Source of the DNA: CAZIZT01 sp964544085
Lineage (GTDB): Bacteria > Campylobacterota_A > Desulfurellia > Desulfurellales > Hippeaceae
NCBI GenBank assembly: GCA_964544085.1
Contig: CAZIZT010000018.1
Span: 59,869 to 123,868 of the forward strand
Direction of reading: 5' to 3'
Length of the DNA: 64,000 bases
A model generated the notes under the pieces. That model saw only the letters and a program-made list of their open reading frames with translations, was not told the DNA's origin and searched no databases. Every line of letters begins with the position of its first letter. The stretch's first letter is position 1. The translations under genes and the position numbers were made by a program. Below, piece by piece: positions 25,443 through 33,310 of this stretch.

Positions 25443-26216
25443 TTATTTGAGTTTCCAGTGTGGTTCTCTTTTTTCAAGAAAGGCTTCGATACCTTCCTTT
25501 GCATCATCCGTTGCGCAAATCCTGCTGAATGCATAGTTTGCTATCTCCAGCGCCTTTGAGAATTCCACATCTGCCATTTTATAGAAAGCCTCTTTGGTTA
25601 TCTGCAGGGCAAGTGGACTTTTTGATGCAAGTTCGTTGGCGAGCTTCATTGTCTCTTCGTCGAGTGTTCCCTTTTTTACCACTCTATTGATCAGGCCTAT
25701 CCTTTCAGCTTCTTCAGCTGTAATAATCTTGCCCGTCAACAGCAGCTCAAGCGTTCTCTTTCTTCCGAGACTTTTTGAGATGGCAAGTGAGGGCCCGATA
25801 CATGAGAGCCCCACGTTTATTGCCGTGGCTCCGAACTTTGTTCCTTCTTCTGCTATGGCAAGATCACACAGGGCTACAAGTCCCAGGCCGTTTGCAACCG
25901 CAAACCCCCTCACTGAGGCTATTGTTGGTTTAACCATGCCTGTAAGTGTCAGGTTCATTTTTTCCATTATCGATGTTGTTTTAAATAACTGCTCAAAGTT
26001 TTTCCCCCTTAACTCATTTACGTCTATTCCAGCAGAAAATCCTTTGCCATTTGCATTTATCACGACAACCCGGATGGAATTATCCCTGTCCATTTCAAGT
26101 AAGGCTTCGTTTAACTCTTCGGCAAGCTGTGTAGTAAAAACGTTTAATTTATCAGGTCTGTTAAGCGTTACAATGCCTATGTTGTTTTCTTTGCGCGTTA
26201 TAATGGTTTCGTACAT
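25443..26216 (-). CDS. Enoyl-CoA hydratase/isomerase (crotonase) family protein
   Basis: 257 residues, normal crotonase length. Oxyanion-hole regions are GKGFSAGIDV and GFAVANGLGL. The first catalytic glutamate (PE in rat hydratase) is replaced by T131-A132 in KFGATAINVG, whereas the second (E157 in RTLELLLTG) is kept. With one acid it may be an isomerase or another acyl-CoA lyase-type member instead of a true hydratase. AGGAGGT precedes the ATG. Monocistronic, divergent from the LOG-family gene. Substrate unknown. Confidence 0.88.
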   Translation of the reverse strand: MYETIITRKENNIGIVTLNRPDKLNVFTTQLAEELNEALLEMDRDNSIRVVVINANGKGFSAGIDVNELRGKNFEQLFKTTSIMEKMNLTLTGMVKPTIASVRGFAVANGLGLVALCDLAIAEEGTKFGATAINVGLSCIGPSLAISKSLGRKRTLELLLTGKIITAEEAERIGLINRVVKKGTLDEETMKLANELASKSPLALQITKEAFYKMADVEFSKALEIANYAFSRICATDDAKEGIEAFLEKREPHWKLK

Positions 26217-26233
26217 AGCTATACCTCCTGTTT

Positions 26234-26262
26234 TTGATGAGTTTATTCTTCGCGTATGATAA
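26234..26262 (+). promoter_or_regulatory. Possible promoter of the LOG-family gene
   Basis: TTGATG (26234-26239) and TGATAA (26257-26262) with 17-nt spacing; an alternative -10 is TATGAT at 26255. It lies exactly on top of the opposing crotonase promoter, so the two genes may compete for polymerase. Confidence 0.4.
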
Positions 26263-26268
26263 AATCAA
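26240..26268 (-). promoter_or_regulatory. Promoter of the crotonase gene
   Basis: Minus strand -35 TTGATT (26263-26268), 17-nt spacer, -10 TAAACT (26240-26245), about 25 nt before the ATG. Confidence 0.55.
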
Positions 26269-26299
26269 GTGACTACAGCTTCTGGCTGGAGGTGTCTTT

Positions 26300-26800
26300 A
26301 TGAAATATGCTACCACATTTGGCTCATCGACGAGTGTTGATGATAAACTCTACTCAGAGGGTGTTGAACTTGGTAAATTTCTTGCTGGCTTGGGTTATAC
26401 GGTTAAGTGTGGCGGCTATCTTGGTTTAATGGAAGCTGTTAGCAGGGGTGTGAGGGAAGCAGGCGGGAAAGTCATTGGCATATGTCTGGAGGCGTTTGAG
26501 GCTCTGAGGCAAAACAACCCCTATCTTACAGAAAAGATAGTTGCCAGGGATCTGTTTGAAAGGTTGAAGTTGTTAATCGAAGGCAGTGAACTGTTTGTTG
26601 TGCAAAAGGGGAGTATCGGTACGCTCAACGAGCTGTTCATGGTGTGGGCACTCAAGTATTCTCTCGGCTTCAAATTCAGGATTGCACTGATAGGTGAGCA
26701 TTACAATGAGTTAAAGGAATGCCAGTTTATAGACCCGCACACACTTGCTCATCTTGAGTTTTACAGTACGCTTGAGGAGTTCAAGGAGAGTTTCAAATAA
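26300..26800 (+). CDS. LOG-family (lysine-decarboxylase-like / SLOG fold) protein
   Basis: 166 residues. The Rossmann-like core shows KCGGYLGLMEAVSRGVREAGG and GSIGTLNELFMVW, the latter equivalent to the PGGxGTxxE motif of LOG proteins (first Gly pair changed). LOG enzymes release bases from nucleotide monophosphates; many bacterial relatives bind nucleotides in signalling. No lysine decarboxylase activity should be assumed. GGAGGTG precedes the ATG. Confidence 0.85.
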   Translation: MKYATTFGSSTSVDDKLYSEGVELGKFLAGLGYTVKCGGYLGLMEAVSRGVREAGGKVIGICLEAFEALRQNNPYLTEKIVARDLFERLKLLIEGSELFVVQKGSIGTLNELFMVWALKYSLGFKFRIALIGEHYNELKECQFIDPHTLAHLEFYSTLEEFKESFK

Positions 26801-26803
26801 AAA

Positions 26804-26831
26804 TTGCCTTGCAGAAAAGTTTTTGTACAAT
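26804..26831 (+). promoter_or_regulatory. Promoter of the CaCA exchanger, leaderless arrangement
   Basis: TTGCCT (26804-26809), 16-nt spacer, TACAAT (26826-26831). Only 6 nt separate the -10 from the ATG at 26838, so the start of transcription and of translation should coincide. Confidence 0.6.
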
Positions 26832-26837
26832 ACACCC

Positions 26838-27755
26838 ATGCTTGTATTGCACTTTCTCTTTCTCTTCGTTAGTATCTTTGTCCTTGTAAAATCAGCTGAC
26901 TATTTCACCGTTTCCGCTGAGAAGATAGGTTTATACTTTGGTTTGCCGCCATTTATTGTCGGTGTCACTATTGTTTCCATAGGTACAAGTTTGCCAGAGT
27001 TGCTTACGAGCATATTCGCCATACTCCAGCACGAAAGTCCCATTGTTGCTGGCAACGTAGTGGGTTCTAACATTGCTAACATTTTCCTTGTTCTTGGTTT
27101 TTCAACGATCGTAGCTGGCGGTTTCTCCACACGACACGATGTGATGAAGGTGGATTTACCCATGGCGATTGCAAGTGCGTTATTTCTGTATGTTGCCTCC
27201 TATGATGGCGTCTTTGATTACAAGGAAGGGATAATCAGCCTTTTAGCCCTTTTTGTCTATATGCTGTATGCTGCCGAGTCAAAGAACCCGGATGTGCGTG
27301 GAGTGAGTGGCGAGTTTAAACTATCAACGATAGCGGTGCTTATCTTAAGCCTCCTTTTTTTGAATTTTAGCGCCAAATACACAGTTATGAATATCATCGA
27401 TATATCCACCGCCCTTCATCTGTCTACCGGCGTAATAGCAGCAAGTGTAGTTGCTGTGGGTACAAGTTTGCCGGAGCTTATGGTAAGTCTTAGTGCTGCA
27501 AAGAAACGCAACTTCGAGATGGCTATCGGGAATGTAATAGGCTCTAACATCTTCAACACCTTTGGTATTATGGGTGTGGCTTCCCTTGTAGGTACCCTGA
27601 AGATCGATAAGAGCACTTTGAGCTTAAGTATGCCGGTAATGGTTGTTGCAACAATACTTCTCGTTTTTTCCTTGCAGAACAGAGCAATGTCGCGCTGGAT
27701 GGGTTACATTTTTATCATTTTTTATCTCCTTTATATGTTGAAACTTTTCGCTTGA
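26838..27755 (+). CDS. Ca2+/Na+:cation antiporter, YrbG-like (CaCA family)
   Basis: 305 residues, about ten membrane helices in two inverted repeats. The alpha-repeats carry SIGTSLPELLTS with GNVVGSNIANIF (first half) and VGTSLPELMVSL with GNVIGSNIFNTF (second half), the ion-binding motifs of the family. It exchanges Na+ or H+ for Ca2+ at the inner membrane. ATG 26838 gives the expected N-terminus; there is no Shine-Dalgarno sequence upstream and the -10 is 6 nt away. Confidence 0.93.
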   Translation: MLVLHFLFLFVSIFVLVKSADYFTVSAEKIGLYFGLPPFIVGVTIVSIGTSLPELLTSIFAILQHESPIVAGNVVGSNIANIFLVLGFSTIVAGGFSTRHDVMKVDLPMAIASALFLYVASYDGVFDYKEGIISLLALFVYMLYAAESKNPDVRGVSGEFKLSTIAVLILSLLFLNFSAKYTVMNIIDISTALHLSTGVIAASVVAVGTSLPELMVSLSAAKKRNFEMAIGNVIGSNIFNTFGIMGVASLVGTLKIDKSTLSLSMPVMVVATILLVFSLQNRAMSRWMGYIFIIFYLLYMLKLFA

Positions 27756-27801
27756 TTTTTGTATATAGGGATTTTTATATTATCAATTTTACCAATAAAT
27801 T

Positions 27802-27830
27802 TTGACACTATTGGCTAATTTTTGTAGAAT
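27802..27830 (+). promoter_or_regulatory. Sigma70-like promoter of the MscS channel gene
   Basis: TTGACA (27802-27807, perfect), 17-nt spacer, TAGAAT (27825-27830, 5 of 6). Leader of about 32 nt with GGGAGGT before the ATG. The best-matched conventional promoter in the window. Confidence 0.8.
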
Positions 27831-27868
27831 AACATTCCGTGTAAAAAATTTTTCTTGGGAGGTTACCC

Positions 27869-28663
27869 ATGGACGTTAACTATTGGGTCTCTATAGTTGG
27901 TATCTATGCGTTGAGAGTGCTTTACGCAATTGCAATTTTTGTCGTCGGACGATACATCTCGAAGTGGCTAAAAGGTATTGTTGAGAAACTCATGGTAAAG
28001 GCACAGATAGACAAAACGCTTGTATCGTTTGTCTCCAGCGTGGTTTATGCATTGCTTCTTGTTTTTGTGATACTCGCTGCCTTGAGTAAGCTTGGTGTTA
28101 ACACAACGTCATTCATAGCAGTATTGGGCGCCGCTGGTTTGGCTGTTGGTCTTGCTCTGCAGGGGACGATTGCAAATGTAGGTGCAGCAGTTCTGATAAT
28201 ACTGTTTAGGCCCTTCAAAGTAGGTGACTTTGTTGAGGCAGGCGGTGCAACGGGCACGGTTGAAGAGATCAATATGTTCTCCACTATTTTCAGGACGGGT
28301 GATAACAAGGTGGTAATAGTACCCAATTCAGCGATTATAGGTGGAAAGATTACAAATTATTCAGCGAAGGAGACACGCAGGGTAGATTGGACATTCGGCA
28401 TAGGATACGAGGATGATCTGAAGCTTGCCAAAGAGACACTGAAAGAGATTATCGAATCAGAGCCAAGAATTTTGAAGGAGCCCCCTCCGCTTGTTGCCGT
28501 TTCTGAGCTTGCTGATAGCAGCGTGAATTTTGTCGTTAGGGCCTGGGTTAAAGCGAAGGATTACTGGGACGTTTACTTCTCTATCATTGAAAAGGTCAAG
28601 CTTACGTTTGACGAAAAGGGCATTTCTATACCCTATCCTCAGCTGGACATTCATCAGAAGTAA
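27869..28663 (+). CDS. Small-conductance mechanosensitive channel, MscS family
   Basis: 264 residues, close to E. coli MscS. Three N-terminal membrane helices; the pore-lining third helix and following region (GLAVGLALQGTIANVGAAVL, LFRPFKVGDFVEAGG) are diagnostic, as is the beta-domain (VVIVPNSAIIGGKITNYS). It opens on membrane tension to release osmolytes. It has its own sigma70-like promoter and no clear U-tract terminator downstream. Confidence 0.95.
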   Translation: MDVNYWVSIVGIYALRVLYAIAIFVVGRYISKWLKGIVEKLMVKAQIDKTLVSFVSSVVYALLLVFVILAALSKLGVNTTSFIAVLGAAGLAVGLALQGTIANVGAAVLIILFRPFKVGDFVEAGGATGTVEEINMFSTIFRTGDNKVVIVPNSAIIGGKITNYSAKETRRVDWTFGIGYEDDLKLAKETLKEIIESEPRILKEPPPLVAVSELADSSVNFVVRAWVKAKDYWDVYFSIIEKVKLTFDEKGISIPYPQLDIHQK

Positions 28664-28716
28664 GAAAGTACTGTTAAATGTTCTTTTAACAAAGGTAATC
28701 TTTGGTCATTATTGTT

Positions 28717-28745
28717 TTGACCGCCGCTTCATCAGGTGTTAAAAT
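28717..28745 (+). promoter_or_regulatory. Promoter of kdsA and the long downstream operon
   Basis: TTGACC (28717-28722), 17-nt spacer, TAAAAT (28740-28745). The ATG of kdsA begins 9 nt after the -10 and there is no Shine-Dalgarno sequence, so the mRNA leader would be only a few nt. Confidence 0.7.
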
Positions 28746-28766
28746 AGTTACGTTATGAAGCGGCGG
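28721..28766. repeat. 12-bp inverted repeat flanking the kdsA -10 and start codon
   Basis: CCGCCGCTTCAT (28721-28732) and its exact reverse complement (28755-28766) are 22 nt apart. The left arm lies in the promoter spacer, the right arm is the first four kdsA codons. It could be a repressor operator or chance. Confidence 0.6.
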
Positions 28767-29549
28767 CATTTCTTTATTGCTGGTCCGTGCGTTATAGAGC
28801 CGGGCACTCTTACACTTGAGATAGCCGAAAGATTAAAAGACATATCCGAACGTTTTAACATAGAGATGATATTTAAAGCCTCTTTTGATAAAGCCAACAG
28901 GACTTCTGTTGATTCTTACCGTGGCGTTGGTTTGAATAAAGGGTTGGAGGTGCTCTCAAGGGTAAAGGAGGTAACGGGGCTTCCTGTTACAACAGACATT
29001 CATGTTCCTACGCAGGCCCGTCCCGTTGCAGATGTGGTGGATGTGATTCAGATACCGGCGTTTCTATGCAGACAGACGGATATGCTTGTGGAAGCAGCAA
29101 AAACAGGTAAAACGGTGAATATAAAAAAGGGTCAGTTTATGGCTCCTTGGGATATGAGATATGCAATGGAGAAGGTATACTCCACAGGCAATAAAAACGT
29201 CTGGATTACCGAGCGTGGCAGTATGTTTGGGTACAACAATCTGGTTGTGGATTTCAGGGGTATTAGAATAATGAAGACATTTGCACCGGTGGTGGTATAC
29301 GATGTCACTCACTCAATGCAGCTTCCTGGTTCTTCTAAAACATCGGGCGGGACAAGGGAGTATGCAAAATACCTTGCCTATGCAGCCGCTGCTGCTGGTG
29401 TTGATGGTCTGTTTTTTGAAGTGCACCCGCAACCTGAGAAAGCCCTCTCCGATGCCTCTGTGATGCTCTCGCTGGATGAGTTTGAGAGAATTATACCGCC
29501 TATCCTTGAGCACTGGCATATCTACGATAGCTATGAAGAAGATTCATAA
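28755..29549 (+). CDS. kdsA: 3-deoxy-8-phosphooctulonate (KDO-8-P) synthase
   Basis: 264 residues. IAGPCVIEP, MIFKASFDKANRTS, DIHVPTQA, IPAFLCRQTDML (with a Cys that suggests the metal-dependent type) and IKKGQFMAPWDM are conserved KDO8PS motifs. It condenses PEP with arabinose-5-phosphate, making the KDO precursor for LPS inner core. The matching isomerase kdsD and phosphatase kdsC lie 11-12 kb downstream in the same gene run. Start at ATG 28755 gives the expected N-terminus. Confidence 0.96.
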   Translation: MKRRHFFIAGPCVIEPGTLTLEIAERLKDISERFNIEMIFKASFDKANRTSVDSYRGVGLNKGLEVLSRVKEVTGLPVTTDIHVPTQARPVADVVDVIQIPAFLCRQTDMLVEAAKTGKTVNIKKGQFMAPWDMRYAMEKVYSTGNKNVWITERGSMFGYNNLVVDFRGIRIMKTFAPVVVYDVTHSMQLPGSSKTSGGTREYAKYLAYAAAAAGVDGLFFEVHPQPEKALSDASVMLSLDEFERIIPPILEHWHIYDSYEEDS

Positions 29550-30576
29550 GTATGTCCTGTCCAACTTTGTTGCTGTTCTGCTTTTTACTACCGTTTTTCT
29601 CGTACTCCTTTTTGTTTTGTCCGATTTTTTTGGAAGATTCTCTACATTCTTGAAGAACGGTGTCAGCATCTACACTATTGCTGAATATTACATTTATTTT
29701 ACGCCGTATGTGCTTTATTACCTTACCCCTTTTATCTTTGCTTTTTCGAGTTTGCTAACCCTTGGGGTAATGTCCATGCGTAACGAGATAATAGTGATGA
29801 GGGCAAGTGGTATTAATCTCATAACCATCTCAAAGCCGATACTTCTTTTGTCGTTACTGTCGGGTTTGCTTATGTTTTTTGCAAATGAATATCTTGTTGG
29901 GAAAGCGCTTGATAAGGCGTATTTTATAAAAACCTTTGAGTTTTCCTCCAGAACACCGCACAGAGTATGGACCGAAAGTGGCAACTACATATTCAGAATT
30001 GGTGACATAGATCTTCGATCACACACTGCAGGCAACCTTACACTCTACAGGGTAAAAAATGGCAGGATAGAAAGCGTGCTTGATGCAAAAGAGGCAATCT
30101 TCAAAAAGGGAAGGGTAATTTTAAAAGATGTAAAGGTGGTCTATCTAACGAGCAGATTCAAACAGATGTATTACAAAAAACTCATCCTGAAGGTTAACCT
30201 TGATTTTAAAAGCCTGGTTAAGTCACCACAGAAGAGTTCGTACACCTTTAACGACCTTTTGAGCATCCTGAAAAAACACCCCAAACAAGAGCGTTTTTAC
30301 CAGTCTCTTCTTGTTTCCAAGCTTCTCTATCCACTCTCACCGCTTGTTCTGTTCATGCTCTCGTTAGTGTTTGTGCTGAAAACAACACCGCGAAAAAGTG
30401 ATCTTGTCAAGAATCTTTTTGTAGGCGCTCTACTTTTCTTGGCATATATAGCGCTGTTTGAGTTGCTTGTTTCCATGGGTAAGATCTCCATGATTCAACC
30501 TGTGGTCACATTGGTGCTTTTTGTGCTTTCTTGGTTGAGTGTTTCTGTGTATAATCTGCTGAAATTGGGAGTTTAG
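29533..30576 (+). CDS. LptF/LptG family LPS export permease
   Basis: 347 residues from ATG 29533, which overlaps the kdsA stop by 17 nt. N-terminal helices (about 11-33, 57-80, 98-118) are followed by a periplasmic jellyroll-like region (about 125-250) and a C-terminal membrane bundle, the YjgP/YjgQ topology. With LptB it extracts LPS from the inner membrane and passes it to LptC. Only one such permease gene is in the window; whether it is F or G cannot be told. An in-frame start at 29476 would lie well inside kdsA. Confidence 0.88.
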   Translation: MKKIHKYVLSNFVAVLLFTTVFLVLLFVLSDFFGRFSTFLKNGVSIYTIAEYYIYFTPYVLYYLTPFIFAFSSLLTLGVMSMRNEIIVMRASGINLITISKPILLLSLLSGLLMFFANEYLVGKALDKAYFIKTFEFSSRTPHRVWTESGNYIFRIGDIDLRSHTAGNLTLYRVKNGRIESVLDAKEAIFKKGRVILKDVKVVYLTSRFKQMYYKKLILKVNLDFKSLVKSPQKSSYTFNDLLSILKKHPKQERFYQSLLVSKLLYPLSPLVLFMLSLVFVLKTTPRKSDLVKNLFVGALLFLAYIALFELLVSMGKISMIQPVVTLVLFVLSWLSVSVYNLLKLGV

Positions 30577-30580
30577 TGAG

Positions 30581-31399
30581 ATGGGTGAAGAAAAGAAATA
30601 CATTTATTTGATCTCGGATGGTACTGGAGAGACAGCCTCTAAAATAGTAAAGGCTTTTCTTGTGCAGTTTAAGGGCATAAATGTGGAAGAACGTCGCTTT
30701 ATTGAGGTGAGAACAAAGCAGAGGGTGGATGAGATCCTTCAGCAGGCTATAGTGCAAAAGCCGCTTGTTGTGGCTACGATTGCCGATAAAGAGCTAAGGG
30801 AATACCTCACTGAGAGCTTCAAGAAAAACTCCATTGAGGTGCTCGATATTTTTGGATATTACATAGATAGGTTCGAGCGATTCTTTAACCAGAAGGCACG
30901 CAACGTTTCCGGTCTTCTGCATATGCTCAGTGACCAATATTTTGATAAAATCAAGGCAATTGAGTATACTGTTGAGCATGACGACAACAGGAGTTCACGC
31001 AACTTAGAGGATGCAGACATAATACTTGTTGGGCTATCCAGAACGAGCAAGACACCTTTGAGTGTGTATCTGGCTCAAGAAGGGTACAAAGTGGCTAACT
31101 TTGCCATAGTAATGGGTGAAAAGTTGCCCGATGCGTTGTTTAAAGTAGATCAAAGGAAAATTGTGGGTTTAACTATAGATCCGATGAGGCTGTACGAGAT
31201 AAGGCAGGAAAGGGCAAAGAAGCTTGGTATACAAAACAGCCAGTATGCCTCTCTTGGCAGAATTTACGAAGAGGTGGAGTACGCAAACAGACTATTCAGG
31301 CAGCACCCCAAGTGGCTTGTTATCGACGTGACGAACAGGTCAATTGAGGAGTCTGCAAGCGAAATAGTCTCAAAACTGTTCGGCAAGAAACTAAAGTAG
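30581..31399 (+). CDS. PPDK / PEP synthetase regulatory protein (bifunctional kinase-pyrophosphorylase)
   Basis: 272 residues. The N-terminus (LISDGTGETASKI) and the P-loop-like ILVGLSRTSKTPLSVYLA (about 148-165) identify the DUF299 family. These enzymes switch pyruvate phosphate dikinase or PEP synthetase by ADP-dependent threonine phosphorylation and Pi-dependent dephosphorylation. The target gene is not in the window. Together with pyruvate carboxylase it points to regulated gluconeogenesis. Target type cannot be decided from this sequence. Confidence 0.93.
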   Translation: MGEEKKYIYLISDGTGETASKIVKAFLVQFKGINVEERRFIEVRTKQRVDEILQQAIVQKPLVVATIADKELREYLTESFKKNSIEVLDIFGYYIDRFERFFNQKARNVSGLLHMLSDQYFDKIKAIEYTVEHDDNRSSRNLEDADIILVGLSRTSKTPLSVYLAQEGYKVANFAIVMGEKLPDALFKVDQRKIVGLTIDPMRLYEIRQERAKKLGIQNSQYASLGRIYEEVEYANRLFRQHPKWLVIDVTNRSIEESASEIVSKLFGKKLK

Positions 31400-31412
31400 G
31401 TTGGAGGTGCTT

Positions 31413-31874
31413 ATGTCCATTGGTGATATATCGCTTGCAGTAATTGCTATTGTCTATGTTGGTTTTGCTATTGCTGGGATCGTAGGTCTGTTTATACTGA
31501 TTGGCCTTTACAAGGATATAAAGCGTAGTGTGGATGAGTTGAAAAAACAGATGGAGCCCTACCGTTCAGCTGCGCAGGATATGGTGTATAAGGCTCAACA
31601 GATTACCGATGTAGCTGCCGAGATTGCTACAGATGTGAAACAGATAAGTTCGAAAACAAAAGAAACAGCGGAGGGCATACTGGACAAAACGTCACATGCA
31701 GCTGACGAGGTAGTGAGTCTTGTGATTGACACGAAGAAAAGAACTCAGGCGCACATAGCCTATTTGTTCGAGAGAATTGAAGCTATAGAGGAGCGACTGG
31801 ACAACATATATGCCTATCTGAAGGGTGCTGGTGTGCTTGTTTCGAAACTAAGGAAAAATAAGGAGGAGGAATAG
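31413..31874 (+). CDS. DUF948-like membrane-anchored coiled-coil protein
   Basis: 153 residues. One N-terminal membrane helix (about 7-31) then a long heptad-rich helix (VDELKKQMEPYRSAAQDMV and onwards) ending in a charged tail. ATG 31413 follows GGAGGTG; an in-frame TTG at 31401 is in the ribosome site itself. The layout resembles DUF948 proteins, which are usually next to YtxH-like proteins, as here. Function unknown; perhaps envelope stress or scaffolding. Confidence 0.75.
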   Translation: MSIGDISLAVIAIVYVGFAIAGIVGLFILIGLYKDIKRSVDELKKQMEPYRSAAQDMVYKAQQITDVAAEIATDVKQISSKTKETAEGILDKTSHAADEVVSLVIDTKKRTQAHIAYLFERIEAIEERLDNIYAYLKGAGVLVSKLRKNKEEE

Positions 31875-31877
31875 CCC

Positions 31878-32249
31878 ATGAAGAAGCTTGTTTTGATTGT
31901 TGTTGGTGTTGTAGGTGCATTTGTTGCCTATGAAGCCACAAAGAGGTTATTGGAGGAGGAAAAGCGAGAGGAGCTCAAACAAAAAATCAGTTCCATAGCT
32001 GAGGAAAAGAAGGAGAGTCTTGTAAGACAGAAGGAGGAAATCGAAGAGAAGATAACGCAGCTTGCCACCAGGATTGCGGATGAATCGAAGGAGTTGATAG
32101 ATAAGGGTGTTGAGTATGCTCAAGAGAAAAAACAGGCGATAGTAGACGCAATAGAGGAAGCCAAAAAAGCCATTCAAGAGGAGAAAGAAAGGCTTAAGGA
32201 AGTCAGAGCAAGATTAAAAGAGGAAGGCACTGAAGAAGAGGTTATATAG
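31878..32249 (+). CDS. YtxH-like small membrane-anchored protein
   Basis: 123 residues. A short hydrophobic N-terminus (LVLIVVGVVGAFVAYEAT, residues 4-21) followed by one continuous, highly charged Glu/Lys-rich helix. It follows the DUF948-like gene by 3 nt; GGAGGAAT precedes the ATG. Such pairs occur in many bacteria without a known role. The composition supports a membrane-tethered coiled coil. Confidence 0.75.
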   Translation: MKKLVLIVVGVVGAFVAYEATKRLLEEEKREELKQKISSIAEEKKESLVRQKEEIEEKITQLATRIADESKELIDKGVEYAQEKKQAIVDAIEEAKKAIQEEKERLKEVRARLKEEGTEEEVI

Positions 32250-32251
32250 CC

Positions 32252-33310
32252 TTGAACAGAGACGCACACTCAGGCTTATTTGAATACTTCATATTTTTGC
32301 TTTTTTTGATAGGTGGCGTTTATCTGCTTTTTTTCAAATTAACCTTTGTTACCATCATAATGCTGATATCTTATTTTCTCGCCGAAGTTTCTCTCCCTTT
32401 TGAAAAGTTACTGGGCAAAATAGGTCTTCCAACCTGGCTGAGCGGTTTGATTGTACTTAGCGCTTTTATGGGCCTGTTTGTGTGGCTTCTTGTTGCAGCC
32501 ATACCACCACTTGTCAATCAGATGCTCGGTATTGAGGAACAGGTACCTAAATTGCTTGAAGGTTTACACAAAACAATCAACTCCTTCTACAGCTATCTTG
32601 GAAAACACGTTGGAAATAACAGCTACCTCTATGAGATAACAAACGGTGCACTAAACTCGTTAAAGTCTTATATTACATCCTTTGCCTTGAGCTCTGTTAC
32701 CGGAATCATCAAAGGTGTTTCCGCGACAATTGCCTTCTTTCTTATTCCGATAATATCCTACTTCATGATCATCTACAGGGAAAGATACAGACGAATTATT
32801 AAGGATATCATTTTAACGGTTCTGGGTGATGAGTATCTGAAGGTTTTCGAGGATATCCACAGTGTCATAGTCAGCTATATCGTGGGTCTGTTTATACTCA
32901 TGGTTGTTGTTTCGCTGCTTGGCTTTGTGGCTCTCTATCTTGTGGGTGTTGACTATGCGCTTCTATTCGGTGTTTTCGGCGGTGTTATGTACATCATACC
33001 CTACATAGGTGCCATACTCAGCTTTATTCCACCCATCGTTGTCGCCCTTGTGGTTCACCATAGTATCCTTATGGCACTTGAGGTGGTTATTGCCTTGCTT
33101 ATTGTTCATTTCATCTCCGGCAACATAATAGCACCGTTTATCTACTCCAAACAGTTGAAGATCGATCCACTTGCCGTTTTGCTTGCCATTCTACTGTTTG
33201 GTAAGCTGCTTGGTGTCTGGGGTGTGATCCTTTCGGTGCCGCTTTTGGGTATTATAGTGATTAGTTATGAGAAGCTTGTGCCTATACTTGTGAAGAGGAG
33301 GGGTGATTGA
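32252..33310 (+). CDS. AI-2E (PerM) family transporter
   Basis: 352 residues from TTG 32252, two nt after the YtxH-like stop. About eight membrane helices; the C-terminal part (GVMYIIPYIGAILSFIPPIV, LLIVHFISGNIIAPFIYSK, DPLAVLLAILLFGKLLGVWG) is typical of the family. Members export diverse small molecules or act as Na+/H+ antiporters; the AI-2 link holds only for a few. Its stop overlaps the purM start (TTGA). Confidence 0.92.
   Translation: MNRDAHSGLFEYFIFLLFLIGGVYLLFFKLTFVTIIMLISYFLAEVSLPFEKLLGKIGLPTWLSGLIVLSAFMGLFVWLLVAAIPPLVNQMLGIEEQVPKLLEGLHKTINSFYSYLGKHVGNNSYLYEITNGALNSLKSYITSFALSSVTGIIKGVSATIAFFLIPIISYFMIIYRERYRRIIKDIILTVLGDEYLKVFEDIHSVIVSYIVGLFILMVVVSLLGFVALYLVGVDYALLFGVFGGVMYIIPYIGAILSFIPPIVVALVVHHSILMALEVVIALLIVHFISGNIIAPFIYSKQLKIDPLAVLLAILLFGKLLGVWGVILSVPLLGIIVISYEKLVPILVKRRGD

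Noticed and set aside
28672..28691. Hairpin TGTTAAA/TTTAACA after the MscS gene
   Set aside because: AT-rich 7-bp stem without a T-run; not a convincing terminator.
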